This document shows, one piece after another, positions 22,673 through 34,511 of a DNA stretch of 64,000 nucleotides (position 1 is its first letter; every line of letters starts with the position of its first letter). The notes below the pieces were generated by a model. The model was given only the letters and a program-made list of their open reading frames with translations. It was not told the origin of the DNA and searched no databases. Made by a program: the position numbers and the translations under genes. Origin of the DNA: Smallanthus sonchifolius (Eukaryota; Streptophyta; Magnoliopsida; Asterales; Asteraceae); the NCBI GenBank assembly GCA_023525975.1, contig CM042027.1:14527001-14591000 (forward strand). Reading direction: 5' to 3'.

Positions 22673-23595
22673 CTTAAACAGAATCTTTATTTTTATTTTT
22701 ATTCTGTTAATTTGATAAATAAATAACAGTTTAAATAATTATTTTTAAGACAAACCCTACACGTTTAAGAATGACAAATTCACTTCCGTCATTAAATAAC
22801 GCAAATCAATAACACATATACATTGTTCATTAGGTCGAACTTAGCAATCTACAACACATCGTTGTTTTCCATTTGCTTGTGCAACCTACACGCTACATAA
22901 CACGTGAGTTACATAGCCCCTCTTTTACTCTATTTTACAAACGTTTTGGGGTGGAACATGCGTTCTATTTATATGTTTTCAATTATACACATATACAGTT
23001 CCATCCTATACATGTTTACAGTTTTGCGCTTTGTGCTTGAGTACATTTTGTAGACCAATTATTATGCTCTTCATGTACAATCATTAACTAACAGCCGACA
23101 GTGAACAGTGGTAGATCTATTGAGTCTGACAAACCCACCCAGGTAGGGTGACTGTTACTGACAACACAAATTTTGAGTGCAAGTTACAAAGGTTTGATTG
23201 TATAGGTCACACGATGTTTTCTCTCCATAAATGCCTTAATTGTCATGATTGTATTGAACTGTATGCACACAACACGTATTTTGCTATCACACGATTAAAC
23301 CTATGTTTTCTCATCAACTCTTGTAGTTGACCCTCTCATTTAACCATGTTTCAGGTACCAATGTTTGAAGTGATCAAGATATGCTACACATAGGATTTTG
23401 ACCTAGTTTTAATTGAACCAGTTATATTTTGATGTAATTTTCATTATTGTTTGGTGGATTGAATCTATGTTTTATTGAACTTGTTTGATTGTAATGAAAA
23501 CGATTATTAATTATTCAAACATTAGCAAACCATGAGCAATGAACAGTCTGCACGCTTCACGCCCCGACGTTTCCGCCGTCGGTTGGGGTGTGACA

Positions 23596-25159
23596 GAAAC
23601 CGAAGGCTCGGGATTGAAATTATAACACATTTTTTTAAGTATTTTGTGTAAATTAAAAACAATATAATTTATTATATTATTCCCTAAACAAATTATTAAA
23701 TTCATAAAAACGCGCAAACAATGGCTTCGTATTCGGGATTAGAAGTAATAAATTATTCCCACATTTTAAAATAATATAATTATTTTAATTATTTATTAAA
23801 GTTATCACTTAACTCAAACGCGCAAACGAAACAGTAATATATATTATATAATTTTGGTGACGTATTATACGTGTCATATTCACATTAAATAATAAACTAA
23901 ATATCATTGATTCCGATGACGCGTTTGTCTATCCGTTGATCCTAAGTATGCTTTAGGACGTTCAATTCTCCCGTATCGTCGTCACAAATCCCATTGTGTC
24001 CCTAACTATTGTACTTGTAATTCTAGGGAATTCATAGACTGTTCACAGGCAAATTCTTGTGGCTCTGTTGCATCCTTTAGCGGTGTTATTTACTACGCTC
24101 TACTCAGACTCAGGTGAGTTTCACGGCCCCATTTTACTTGTTTTCCTATTGGGGGAGAAACATGCATACTCACAAACATTATTTTAATTATTTTCCCGTT
24201 GAGGAGAAACATGCATACTCACAAATATTATTTTACTTGTTTTCCCGTTGGGGAGAAACATGCATACACACAAATAATATTTTACTTGTTTTCTCGCTGG
24301 GGAGGAACATGCATACAAACAAATATCATTTTACTTATTTTCCCGTTGGGGAGAAACATGCGTACAAACAAACAACATCTTACTTGTTTTCCCGTTGGGG
24401 AGAAACATGCATACGAACAGGCATCCGTTACTTGTCTCCCAGCCAGGGAGAGACATACACACGGACATGGATCACATAGTATTTAATTACCACTTGTGTA
24501 CCTAAGTGCAAACATAGCATGCAAAGTCCTTACACACTCGGACCGTTAATATATGGAGTATTGCGAGGAAATTTGAGTAGTATTACTGGGTTTGACAAAC
24601 CCCACCCGGGTTAGTCGCGCTAACTTTATTGGAGGTCTAACGGGTGTAAATTGTCCTAAACACTTGCCAATGTTGATGTTAGCAATGGCGGAAGGCATCT
24701 CAAACATAAACAGCCAGCTTCGGTTGCGAACGCTTAGAGTAACTTGTACATTGTCTAGCTAGCAATAGGTGTGACTTACGTATGTGGATCCAGCAACACT
24801 CAAACAGTTTATTTACATACAAACCTGTGAACTCACCAACCTCGTGTTAACACCTTTTCTTACATGTTTCTCAGGTCGCTTTGGCACAGGTTGCACACTT
24901 AGGACATGCATAAAGTCCTACTGTCATATCATTCATTTCAAACATTTTAAACTGTTTTACTTATTTACATTAATTGACGCTTGTTGCGTGTAATTACTTT
25001 TGATTTCGTTCTAACGTTTACTCTTCCGCATTTAACTCTGAACATTTAATGGTTTTGTTTAAACTCATATAGTGTCGTTTGACATAACTAATGACTGAGA
25101 TCCTGGTTTGTCACGCTCCTAACGGTAGAACTCCGTTAGTGAAATTTGGGGGTGTGACA
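23596..25159 (+). repeat. 3' LTR of the gypsy element, 5'-truncated
   Basis: Corresponds to about 15,430-17,002 of the 5' LTR, including the 49-bp array (about 24,127-24,420) and the GGGGTGTGACA end. The first 1.4 kb, including the tRNA-like module, is missing because of the deletion at the solo LTR. Confidence 0.9.
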
Positions 25160-25164
25160 ATCAT

Positions 25165-26133
25165 CTCCATGATTAATTGAGCATTCTTCACATGCCCTGA
25201 TGCATCAATTGATTTCAAAAATATCGTTCGAACTTGACAACTGACTAAGAAGTTTATCAAACACCTTCCTTTCCCGTCTGTCCAAAAATCGGACATAATG
25301 CTACACCGATATTCTTCCCAATGTAGCCGGAATGAATCCACAAATTTTTTCGTTTCTTCTAAACGTTTTTTCATCAATGTGACACGAATATTATGATAAG
25401 ATGGAGCTGGCATACCTAACATAAAGTAAAAAAAAAAGTAATAATCAAATTATCAAACAAATATTTATAACATTTAAATACCTCTTCCATATTCTCCAAT
25501 GACATTGATCATATCTTGAAAACCTTCATCACGTACGGCATTGAAGGGTAAACCAACCGAATAAGCCCAAGTTGTAAACTTATCCCAAGCTTCCATCTTT
25601 AGCATCTCTTTTATTGTATTATTTTTATCGAATGTAGTTTGCTTCGTTTTTCCATAACCTGTCTTTAATTTACCATCAATAGGATCTCGCGTGTCGCTAG
25701 CACCCATAAATTCCTTTTTCTTTGAAACATTTTTTTATACGAACTTCTTGTACATCGTGTTGATCTTCCTCATCAGAAAGATCATCATGTGAACTAAGGA
25801 TATGCATATTTCTTTTCTAGTTGTATATTTTCTTTTTCTTTTATTGATGCCATGACTCTCTTCTGTATATCCACAGTCACTTTCGGACAACCTTTGACTT
25901 GTCCTCCGGTATGAGTAAGATGTTGCTTCAATCGTGCGATTCCTCCACTCATCTTGTGACCACAAACTTTGCACCAAACGCATTATTTTTTTCCTGGGAT
26001 CTCTACACCCTCCCCATTCCCATGCCATATCTTTATTTGAACAATTTGAGATGTTGTTGGCAACATAAGACATTGTATTAGTGTTTGTAGGGTTTACAGA
26101 TGCATGCGAAGATGGAGTTGTTGGACCATCCAT
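25165..26133 (-). pseudogene. hAT transposase, N-terminal exons with BED zinc finger
   Basis: Starts MDGPTTPSSHASV at 26,133. A BED finger follows: GGCRDPRKK, then in a shifted frame WCKVCGHKMSGGIARLKQHLTH (Cys-Cys-His-His pattern, about 25,900-26,010). The shift falls in an A-run next to a stop. Next exon (25,474-25,707): AWDKFTTWAYSVGLPFNAV, typical of plant hAT transposases. Next exon (25,165-25,416): CSIMSDFWTDGKGRCLINFL, then IMEM, where the gypsy element interrupts the codons; the sequence resumes at 14,049. Confidence 0.9.
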
Positions 26134-26904
26134 GATCAAATCTGTAAACATGATGAACTTCATTTATTAGAATTACTATTATACATACACACATTCAAAT
26201 GAACTTATCAATATATTTTGGAGGCTACTTAACATTCAAATCAGTCAACAGCAACAACATATAACTTAACAGTTACCTTATGAGTTTTTCAATTTTACAA
26301 AATTGAATCACTGAACAACAACAAATAACTTAACATTCAAATAAAGCAGCTAAATTTTATCAAATACGCCAACAACAATCCGAAAAAAAAAGTTGCTAAT
26401 CAGAGAAATAAGAAGAACAATAGTTTAGTACCTTTCAGTGAGTTTCTGCAAATCAGGTGTGAAATCGGAATTGTTGATGCTCGATTGGAGTAGGATTGCA
26501 GTTCAGCAGCTCGATTGGAGTAGGATTTGCATTTCAGCAGCTCGATTGGAGCCTTGTAGGTCTGGACTCAACAACCGAGCAGCGCAGCTTCATTCTTGCG
26601 TGAGTCGTGGGTGAGATTGGGGTTACAGGTATGATTTTATTGAAGTTAGGGCATGGGTTTTGGAATTTGTACAAGTTGGGCCAACCTTTAGTCAGCCGAT
26701 AATGGGCTTTGGGGGCAGATTTATAAGAAAAGGGCCAACGTATTTCAACCAAGAAACTCGGTCAAAACACCGATATCGTTTTCTTAAAACATCGGCGATA
26801 TATCGGTAATATCGCCGATATTATCGCCACCGAGATTATTACCGATATTTTAGAGAGGGGCCGATAACCGATATATCGGCGATATTAACTGCATAGCTTC
26901 CTCC

Positions 26905-28254
26905 TACTACTCTATTTTTAGAGTTTGGTTAACAAAGCTATATGTAGCTTCCATATTTAGCTCGAATTGTAGAAATCATATCAAGACGTCACAGTTAAAA
27001 CTGGAATTTCCATTGACCTCATTATAGAATAATGAATACCCGTAAGGTATTATGTATTATTAATCAACTAATGATTAGAAAATTACAAAGCAAATCTAAT
27101 CAAATTATATCTCTTAATTATAGTAAAGATAATTACAATAAAACCTTAACTAATATATTAAAAATCCAATACTCATAAGTCAAATTGTATCACTTTTAGT
27201 GTTTAAACATTACATCCCCACTGTAATGATGAAAGTAAATAACAAGATGAAGGCTAACCGATTGCTCACCGTCAAATTTATCATTTTGCGCAACCACAAT
27301 TGGGGATACCTGAAGTCGCAATAAGTAAAAAAAATGTGCAAGATTAGTGACATCACAACATCCTACAGGCTAGAAAGTAGTATAAATCAGATGAAAATTT
27401 GCAGATTTTGATTACCTTACAAGACAAGAGGTTAATAGAACATCCATTAGGTTGTTCCTTAACTCTAACCAACAAAACAGGGCAAACTTCAAAAGAAAAA
27501 AAAACTTGAACTTGTACACGTAACACCTGAAAGTATTGTCATCAGTCATCTCTATCCTTTGAGCAGAGAATTGACTTGCAGGAATGATCATATACTCAAC
27601 TGTCATCAACAACATACAATTGACACCAAATCAGATGATTTAATTCACAAATTTATTACAGGTTGGCATTTAGTTCATTAGAATTATAAACCCTACATAT
27701 ACACAAACATAGAAACCATAAACCCTAAATCATGAAATTGTAATTAACTAATAGTAAACAAACAAAAAAACATGTGAATCAAATAAGTAAAATAAGCAGG
27801 GGAACATAAATTTCTAAAGAAACATTGTTGATAATGGTACCTGTATGTTGAGATCAATGGAAGAATTGTGAATAGTAGCCGTACAATTGGATTGTGCTTG
27901 TTTCTATTACAATGCTGAAAAACTAAAGCTCATCATCACAACCTTTGACCTAAACCATAAGCAAAAGGAAAAACATCAAAAGGAAAAAAATCAAAAAGAC
28001 CAGAAAAATGAGAAGATGAAAAAGGACAAGAGCCCCAAACGCAACGCAATGGCCGACCAAAGCAACGGACCTACTACACCGGAAACAACGATGTAGCACC
28101 TGCGGACCAAAGCTTAGGACCCACCACACCACCGTCACCACCTAGGGTTACAGAGCGATGTGTTGCGAAGAACCACTCAGCATCACACTACAACCACCTA
28201 GGGTTCGAGAGAACCTGGCAACAGCAACCGGTAAAAACAACTGAGGAAAGAGAG
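26905..28254. other. Unclassified DNA with exon-like segments
   Basis: On the minus strand, 27,534-27,612 (ending before a GT donor) and about 27,215-27,318 (after a TTCAG acceptor) look like two exons, reading EYMIIPASQFSAQRIEM and VSPIVVAQNDKFDGEQSV. I do not recognise the protein. A plus-strand lysine-rich frame (27,887-28,096) is low-complexity. Confidence 0.3.
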
Positions 28255-30271
28255 TGTCACACCCCAACCGATGGCGGATTACACGTCGAGGCGGACGCGG
28301 TTGTTCAAAGGCACAAGGTTGAGTAATAAAGTTTAAGTATTCCATTAATAAATTTCAAGGTTCAAATACATGGAAAAGTAACATATTGTTCAACAAGCAT
28401 AACGATAACAAAAGTTTAAATTGATAGATGTTCTAGGTCCAAGCATCCTAAGTGATCACAAGATAAGCCTCAAACTTGAGCACCTGAAACATGTTAAGTA
28501 AACTGTCAACTAAAAATATTTGGTGAGATACGAAGGTTTTAACACCGTTTAACAAGTCTTTAAAAGTTTTACAATTCACTATGTCAATGCATCTAAGTAT
28601 AAATGTGAGAACAAGTAAGTTAAACATTGTGCATTTCAAACCTCCAACCAAGGTTAGGCATAACCTGAGGGTTACCCTTAAAAGTTTAAGTTTAAATTCA
28701 GCAACAATCACCATTGCTCCTCCCGAAGGGTCAATCAATCTAGGTGGATTGGTCAAATACAATAGATCTATCATTGTCACTATAGGCTCGGCCAAAGTTA
28801 ATGAACATGCTAGTTTTAAGTTTAATTTAAGCATGCAAATCTCAAAAGCATATAACACATAGAAAACATGTAGGCATAGCTGTGCATGAATTGTATAAGT
28901 CTAAAAGTTTTGATACATGTTCCACCCCAAGTTTATAAACCAAAACAAAACAAAAAGGGCTAAGTACACTCACATGGATTGATGAGGAGTGTCCAACAAA
29001 GCTCAAATGTAACAAAGCTTTGAGGGAGAATACAACAAGCCTTTTGACAAAGTATAGAGTTTAAAGGTCGATCCTAAAAGTTTATGACAAGGATCTAGGA
29101 TTTTAAGATTTACTAGGGTTTCAAATGGTAAGGCGGGAATGATTGTGTTATAAAGTTTAAGGTATAGTAAGTTTTAAATAAGTATTATAAAGTGTATTAA
29201 ATTTGGAGTTTAAGTGAATTATAGGTTAAATAATTGTTGTCTACATATATTAAATGACGATTTTAAGTAGTTTTCCAAGTATCATAAATAAGAGTAAAAT
29301 ATAAATTAAGTAATGGATAAATAAGTATTAAGGTTAATAAATAATTATTTACAATGGTTAAATAATTATTTAAAATATATAATAGTTATCTAAAAGAATA
29401 ATAATTATGGATTAATAATAACTACCCAAATAAATAATTATTAATGATAAATAACGATTTATTTAAATGAGTTAATAATTATTGAAGATAAATAATAATT
29501 ATCTAAAAGAGTTTGTAAATGAATGCTTTATCTAATTTAAAATAATATATCAATTAAAATTATTTAAAGTATTTAACTATTAAGTATTCATTTTATTTAA
29601 ATGACTTGTAATTATTTTAAATAATATTTAGAAAGTGTTTAAGAGTTTGAGAGAATACACAATGGGTTTATATAAAAAAATGGTTTCTTTTTAATTTCTA
29701 AGTACCCAAATATTTTAAACAAGTTTATGTTTTAAATAGATAAATAAAACATATTTATTTTCTGTTTTAAATTAAATAATTAATTAAATTTTAAGTTTTA
29801 ATTCAATATAAATTTTATAAAATATCCAAGTTTGTAAGTTTCTGATTTCTAAAATAAAGTTATAAGTTTTATATATTTTCTGATTTTATAACAATTATAT
29901 AAGCTTTTCTGTTTAATTAAAGTTTATAAATATTATTTAAAGTTTTAAACTGAAATGATTTTATTTATTCTAGAAAATAATAAGTAAATTAAGTTTTCTG
30001 ACTTTGTAAATGATTCCATATTCTGTTATAAGTTTTATAAAAGTTTTGGAGTATTTTTATGGTTTTTAGGTATTTACAAATATTATTAAGGGTTAAGTTT
30101 TTAATAGTTTTAATCTAAGTTTAATTAAATAAAAAGATTCTGGAAATAAAAGTATAAATAAAATTCAGTTTTAAGTTTGCAAAAGTATAATAGATTTTAT
30201 AAAAATATTTTGAAAAATTAACTCTGATTAAAAAGCATAAAAAAATTAAAAACATAAAACTTGGGCTGGCC

Positions 30272-30326
30272 GGATTCGAACCCGGGCCACCCAAGTCCAC
30301 ACACAAACGGATTAACCACTCGGCTA
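30272..30326 (-). other. tRNA-like module in LTR (A box and B box)
   Basis: Minus strand: A-box-like TAGCCGAGTGGTT (30,314-30,326) and B-box-like GGTTCGAATCC (30,272-30,282), 31 bases apart. The flanking arms do not pair as an acceptor stem, so this is a tRNA-derived or tRNA-like unit. Confidence 0.65.
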
Positions 30327-30868
30327 CGGGTGTCACTGGTGTATAATCTGAAAAAGAAACCTTTTAAACACAATCCCGAATCAGCCCCAAATCCGTATGA
30401 ACCCTAGATTTTTCAAACCCAAATTTTGAATCGATTATCCCTCTGTCATTACAATTTGACAGAGGGCTTTTGATCCTTGAATGCAAACGAATCTTTTGGT
30501 CATGAGAATTACCTGATTAAATATCGAAACAAGGGAGAACGAGTCTGAGTTCGAGATCGGCAACCGCAGGCTTCAATTGGCAATGCAGGATCGTTTAGCA
30601 CGAATTGAGAGTCCAGAGAGTTTGGGTGGTGTCGTCTAGGTGTTTCTACCCGTATATATAATTAATTTCGTCATTTAATGCTAGAACCGTTGGGAGGTTT
30701 ATGGTTGAGAAAAACAAATTCAATTTTGAATCCACGCGGGGTTAAAGTCGAAATCGGGCATTGATACACCTCAGGTTTGGGTCGCATGCTCGAAGGGAAG
30801 CCCGAGGTGCAGTGAATCTGGCCGTAATACGCGTTTTCGAATAAACGAGGTGAAAACCGGGTGTGGCG

Positions 30869-30928
30869 GGACTCGAACCCGCGACTGGGTTTGGGTTCTG
30901 GGTGTTTGGGCTATTTACGCAACAGCCC
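30869..30928 (-). other. Second tRNA-like module in the same LTR
   Basis: Minus strand: GGGCTGTTGCGTAAAT (A-box-like, about 30,911-30,928) and GGTTCGAGTCC (30,869-30,879), 31-32 bases apart. GCGGG-TTCGAGT-CCCGC forms a canonical 5-bp T-arm with a 7-base loop. Confidence 0.65.
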
Positions 30929-31392
30929 CTGATGTGTGTAAGTGTTATCATTTTATGCTAAGACTTGGGTTTTAGTTTAAAGCAAGTTTCAGAAATTTAC
31001 AGATTAGCCCCTAGACTTTATAAAATAAATAATCATGTATCATTCTTATAAAATCCAATATGTTCTTATAAGTTTATGTGTTTAAGGTTAATAAGATTCT
31101 TATTTATTTTATAATAATAAATATAAACCTTCAAAGTTTTAAAGGTTTATTTATTTTTTTATTTTTTTGTTTAATGTATTTAGGCATATATATATATATA
31201 TGTGTGTGTGTGTAAGTAATTATAATTTTAACAGTCTAGGCTTACTAAGAATTAAGTTTTGAATAAATAATATGTGCCAAGAATTTGGAATGGTACGTCT
31301 AATGGAAATTTAGAATAGATAGGTTACAATAGCGTATAGAATTGTAATATAGTAATGTAAGGACGATACATCGAAAAATCCTGGATATTACA

Positions 31393-32717
31393 TAGAGAGA
31401 TAGAAAGAAAACTGACCGATGGATGAAGCTGACGAACCCAAAAAACCGGCGGAGACATCGGAGGCTCACCACCACCACTTGTCTAAAACGACGATTAAAT
31501 GGCGAAGATTTTGCCGTCAAACACCAAGAAACGGAGAGAGAAAACGGCAAAGATAGAGAGAAGGGGAAATGAGACCTGACACTGTCCTTCTGTATCTCTT
31601 TACCTGTCAAGCTCTTGCAACGTGGCTACAAAGTGGCATGTTTGCAAACCAGCAAACTTTAGTGGCAAAACTATAAAACCACTTAACTATACTATTCAAC
31701 TAGTTGGTGAATGTTTAATTGATTGCAAACCACCAACTTTAGTGGCAAAACTATAAAAGCACTTAACTATACTATTCAACCACTTGGTGAATGTTTAATT
31801 GATAATGTTTGGGCTACGGTTTGGAAAATACATTTTTCTTAAAATGTACCGCTATGTTGTGATTTATTTTAGTAACGGGCCAAACATTGGTACCGTTATC
31901 ATCATCATCAAAACATGTAACGGTATTTGCACTTTATTATTTTCGGTCGATGTGAAACACATGTTGATATCATTTTGATAATCTTTTGTTGCACTTGGTA
32001 TTGTACTGAGGAGGAACCTATACACTTTTGGAGGATGTGCCACCTTTCTTCATTAGTTTTAATTGCCCAAATCCAACTTGAAAGAGAGAGAGATTGATAC
32101 ACGGCAAACAAAAGTATAAGTTGTTTGTGTTGCTTCAGGATAAAAGAGAGAGCCGGGTTCAACCCTCGCTAGCCTTAAACTCCCCTTGCCCCTCTTCTTT
32201 TTTTAAAGAAATTTAAATTTCCTTCTTTAATTTTAACTTTATTTCTTTTGTTGAAATGGCTTCCCACACTCGATGATACTCTGCAATTGTGAAGACTTGT
32301 CGCCAATGTTTCAAAGAATCAAAGGCATAGACTCACCGACGAGCAAGGATGAAGACGGATTATATCTATGCTTTTATTTATTTATTTTTATCATATTTGC
32401 ATATTCATTCATTTTTATTTCACTCATCATGTTCAATATATAAAATGGGTAAATTGATGTCGCAAGACATTTACTTACTAAAAAAAATAAACTTTTTAAA
32501 ATCATTTTTTTATATTAAAAATTGACTTTTTTAAAAACGTTTTTTAACTTTTCTAAAGCAAAATTGACTGGTGTCGGGTGAACCCGTTTCCCACTATGTG
32601 GCTCCGCCACTACGAGTTAAATAAATACAACTTTACACGCTTTTGTATACACAGAATCATAAGTCCAATAGTAGCTGGAGGATAATATTTAACGGCTTTT
32701 AGAATGCGTTTTTTTTA
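31393..32717. other. Unclassified spacer
   Basis: No gene recognised. It holds an 81-bp tandem duplication (31,643-31,804) and, at about 32,590-32,613, GTGGCTCCGCCAC, a word common at plant transposon ends. Confidence 0.4.
31643..31804 (+). repeat. 81-bp tandem duplication
   Basis: Two direct copies starting TGCAAACCA at 31,643 and 31,724 differ at only a few positions. Confidence 0.85.
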
Positions 32718-33074
32718 AGGCTGGACCGGTTTGAACACTGCTGAATGAGGTAATTTTGATGTTATCCAATAATTGTCAGATGCTGAACCACAAAGCTTAA
32801 ATACTTTATGCAGTTGCTCAACCTACAAAATATAGTTAGAAATTTTAGCTAAAAAAGAAACGGGTCAAACAGGCCTAACAATTTTAAAACTACCCATATT
32901 CACAACTCCTTTTAATCTTAACAATCATATTTTAATCACAGTTTTCTTAACCAGATCTATATTTAAAAATTCGTAGTACCTCAGTTCGACCAGGCATGAT
33001 AGGCTTGCCTGCATATAATTCTCCAAGGATACATCCTGCACTCCATAAGTCCACACCAACTCAATAGTGAGTTG
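32718..33074 (-). pseudogene. CDK-like protein kinase fragment (two exons)
   Basis: Exon 33,074-32,980 reads VDLWSAGCILGELYAGKPI then MPGRTE, the kinase subdomain IX region of CDKC-type plant kinases. It ends at a GT donor. After an intron with an AG acceptor, exon 32,822-32,718 reads VEQLHKVFKLCGSASDNYW then SKLPHSAVFKPVQP. A TGA replaces the glycine codon just before VGVDLW. Catalytic lysine and HRD regions are absent, so it is a gene fragment with its intron retained. Confidence 0.85.
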
Positions 33075-33469
33075 CTGTTATTAAATAAACAAATGAAAAC
33101 AATTGTAGCATAAAACAGTAGATTTACTTGATGAAGTCTGAATAAAACATAGAAGTCATCCTTACCATAAAAGGCCCGAGATTTTCTCTTTATTATGAAA
33201 TGCTGCAGGCTTCACTTTTTCTAACAAAATTTCTAAACATTTCACTTTACTATCATAATAATACTGATTTGTAATTATAAATTAAACATTAGTAATTAAA
33301 AAAAACTATAAAATGTTTAAGGTGGTGTCAATCACGTTGGGTTGGCGGAGTTAGAGGGTTGAATTATTCGACCCAAACACGACGGATATCTTTACTTGTG
33401 TCAAATACATCAACCCTAACCTGGACACACTTAGAATCATGCAAACCGAAAGACGGTGTTACCTTTTGT

Positions 33470-33566
33470 GCTCCTTAGGTGGACATCAGCTTCAGGACTT
33501 TTTCAGTTGTTGAAACAGCAAAACTTTTTTCACTGTGTGGGATATCAAGACCACCATCCAGAGCTC
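33470..33566 (-). pseudogene. Ribosomal protein L5 fragment
   Basis: After an AG acceptor the minus strand reads GALDGGLDIPHSEKSFA, the signature of eukaryotic 60S protein uL18/RPL5. It then drifts through a frameshift into EADVH, matching the family's next block. Only about 30 codons survive. Confidence 0.75.
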
Positions 33567-33786
33567 CCTAATATTATTTTCATTTAATACATATGATGTC
33601 AATTAAAGGTGAAATTTTGAATTAAACTAAAAAGTTTCTTGCATTAAAAATGATCAACACGGTCCCGAGCGTCAAACAAGTCAATAATCACAAGGCATGA
33701 TTTTAAGCATAAAACCAACAAAATCAGTACTACAAAAAGTAAATTTATTATTGAAATAACAGTAACTATATACGGAAAAAAATGTC

Positions 33787-33912
33787 AAAAACTGTTATGC
33801 TTTGGAGCCATCTTCTCAACATCTTCATTAGTAACTTGGAAATTATAACAATTACCGATTGCAGATTCTAGAAGAATCCTAATAGAATAGGCAGCTTGTG
33901 TGTTTTCCATAC
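33787..33912 (-). pseudogene. Aconitase fragment
   Basis: The minus strand reads YSIRILLESAIGNCYNFQV then TNEDVEK, nearly identical to the conserved N-terminal segment of plant aconitate hydratase (TCA-cycle/IRP1 family). It stops shortly after, at APKHNSF. No iron-sulfur cysteine region is present. Confidence 0.85.
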
Positions 33913-34289
33913 ACAAAAGAATTATGGTTATTCTAAAGTGAATTGCATTATAACATGAAAACTGGAAAGAAACAAGTGCAGTTAAACTATGAAGGATGAA
34001 GTATGATGGGAATGAGCTATAGGTATTCTCAAGGGGCTAAAATGTAATATGGGGGGTAGTATAAGTAGGAGTGAATAAGACATAATGAGGCATGTGAGAG
34101 TTTGTTAGAATTGTTAGGCTCTTGCTTGTGCAAGGAGAGAGGGCATAGCCCTGGAATCGTTTCTATTTATGTTGCTGTTCATTATCAAAGATAGGTTTGT
34201 TAGGCCCAAATGTATATTCTATCATGGATTTATGATTGCGTAAAAACTCATATTTTGGGTATTTCATCTATATCTATACTACTATATAA
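33913..34289. other. Spacer next to captured gene fragments
   Basis: No gene found. It runs up to a Helitron-like terminus at 34,290. Confidence 0.4.
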
Positions 34290-34511
34290 TGTACTAGGTT
34301 AGAAACCCGGTGTATAACACGGGTTGAATAAATACAATATTATATATATTTAGTATTAAAGATTTACATATTACATATTTATGACATATTATATAGTTTT
34401 TAATTCAAAATCTAGAAACGTTATATTGTTATTTTTTAGAAATATTTTATAAAAAGAATTAAATAAATATTCAATTTATAAAAATGATTTATGTGAAAAC
34501 CTATTTTTTTA

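Larger units (their letters stand above)
21468..23595 (+). mobile_element. Solo LTR of a second gypsy family, 2,128 bp
   Basis: Starts TGTAACCTTTCTG and ends TTGGGGTGTGACA, flanked by the exact 5-bp duplication GAAAC (21,463-21,467 and 23,596-23,600). The left copy lies in integrase codons. The right copy is followed by CG, then by the middle of the host 3' LTR, so host sequence was deleted next to it after insertion. Its end matches the LTR at 28,255 closely. A TATA-like TATATAAA lies at 22,033-22,040. Confidence 0.85.
14050..25159 (+). mobile_element. Ty3/gypsy LTR retrotransposon (chromovirus-like), inserted in the hAT transposase
   Basis: LTR start TGTGACAACCC at 14,050 and LTR end GGGGTGTGACA at 25,159 are flanked by the exact 5-bp duplication ATCAT (14,045-14,049 and 25,160-25,164). 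Internal order is primer site, gag, protease, reverse transcriptase, RNase H, integrase, the Ty3/gypsy order. Coding regions are full of stops. The 3' part is rearranged: a solo LTR of another family sits at the integrase end, and the first half of the 3' LTR is missing. Surviving LTR halves differ by roughly 2-4 bases per 100 in segments compared by eye. Confidence 0.9.
12119..26896 (-). mobile_element. hAT DNA transposon interrupted by a Ty3/gypsy element
   Basis: The terminal inverted repeats are CTATGCA(A/G)TTAAT with nearby CGGTTATCGG words at both ends. The 8-bp target duplication CTTCCTCC lies at 12,111-12,118 and 26,897-26,904. Without the 11,110-bp gypsy element and its extra 5-bp TSD copy the transposon is about 3.66 kb, a normal autonomous hAT size. 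It carries a multi-exon transposase gene on the minus strand, split by the gypsy insertion at 14,050. Subterminal ATCGG/CGATAT words probably serve as transposase binding sites (inference). Confidence 0.9.
28255..31392 (-). mobile_element. Solo-like LTR, about 3.14 kb, same group as the solo LTR at 21,468
   Basis: The minus strand begins TGTAATATCCAGG at 31,392 and ends CGGTTGGGGTGTGACA at 28,255. Flanks GAGAG and TAGAG match at four of five bases, so a diverged TSD is possible. Shared blocks with 21,468-23,595 include CATGTTTCAGGT, GTGATCA and the last 15 bases. It carries two tRNA-like modules in LTR sense. A long AT-rich tract (29,200-30,240) separates them from the 3' end. Confidence 0.65.

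Noticed and set aside
22261..22677. 138-codon ORF in the solo LTR
   Set aside because: It spans the CGGTCG motif cluster; the repeated RARYR/AVVP peptides reflect the motif, not a protein family.
30259..30345. Genuine tRNA gene
   Set aside because: A and B boxes are present, but acceptor and anticodon stems do not pair.
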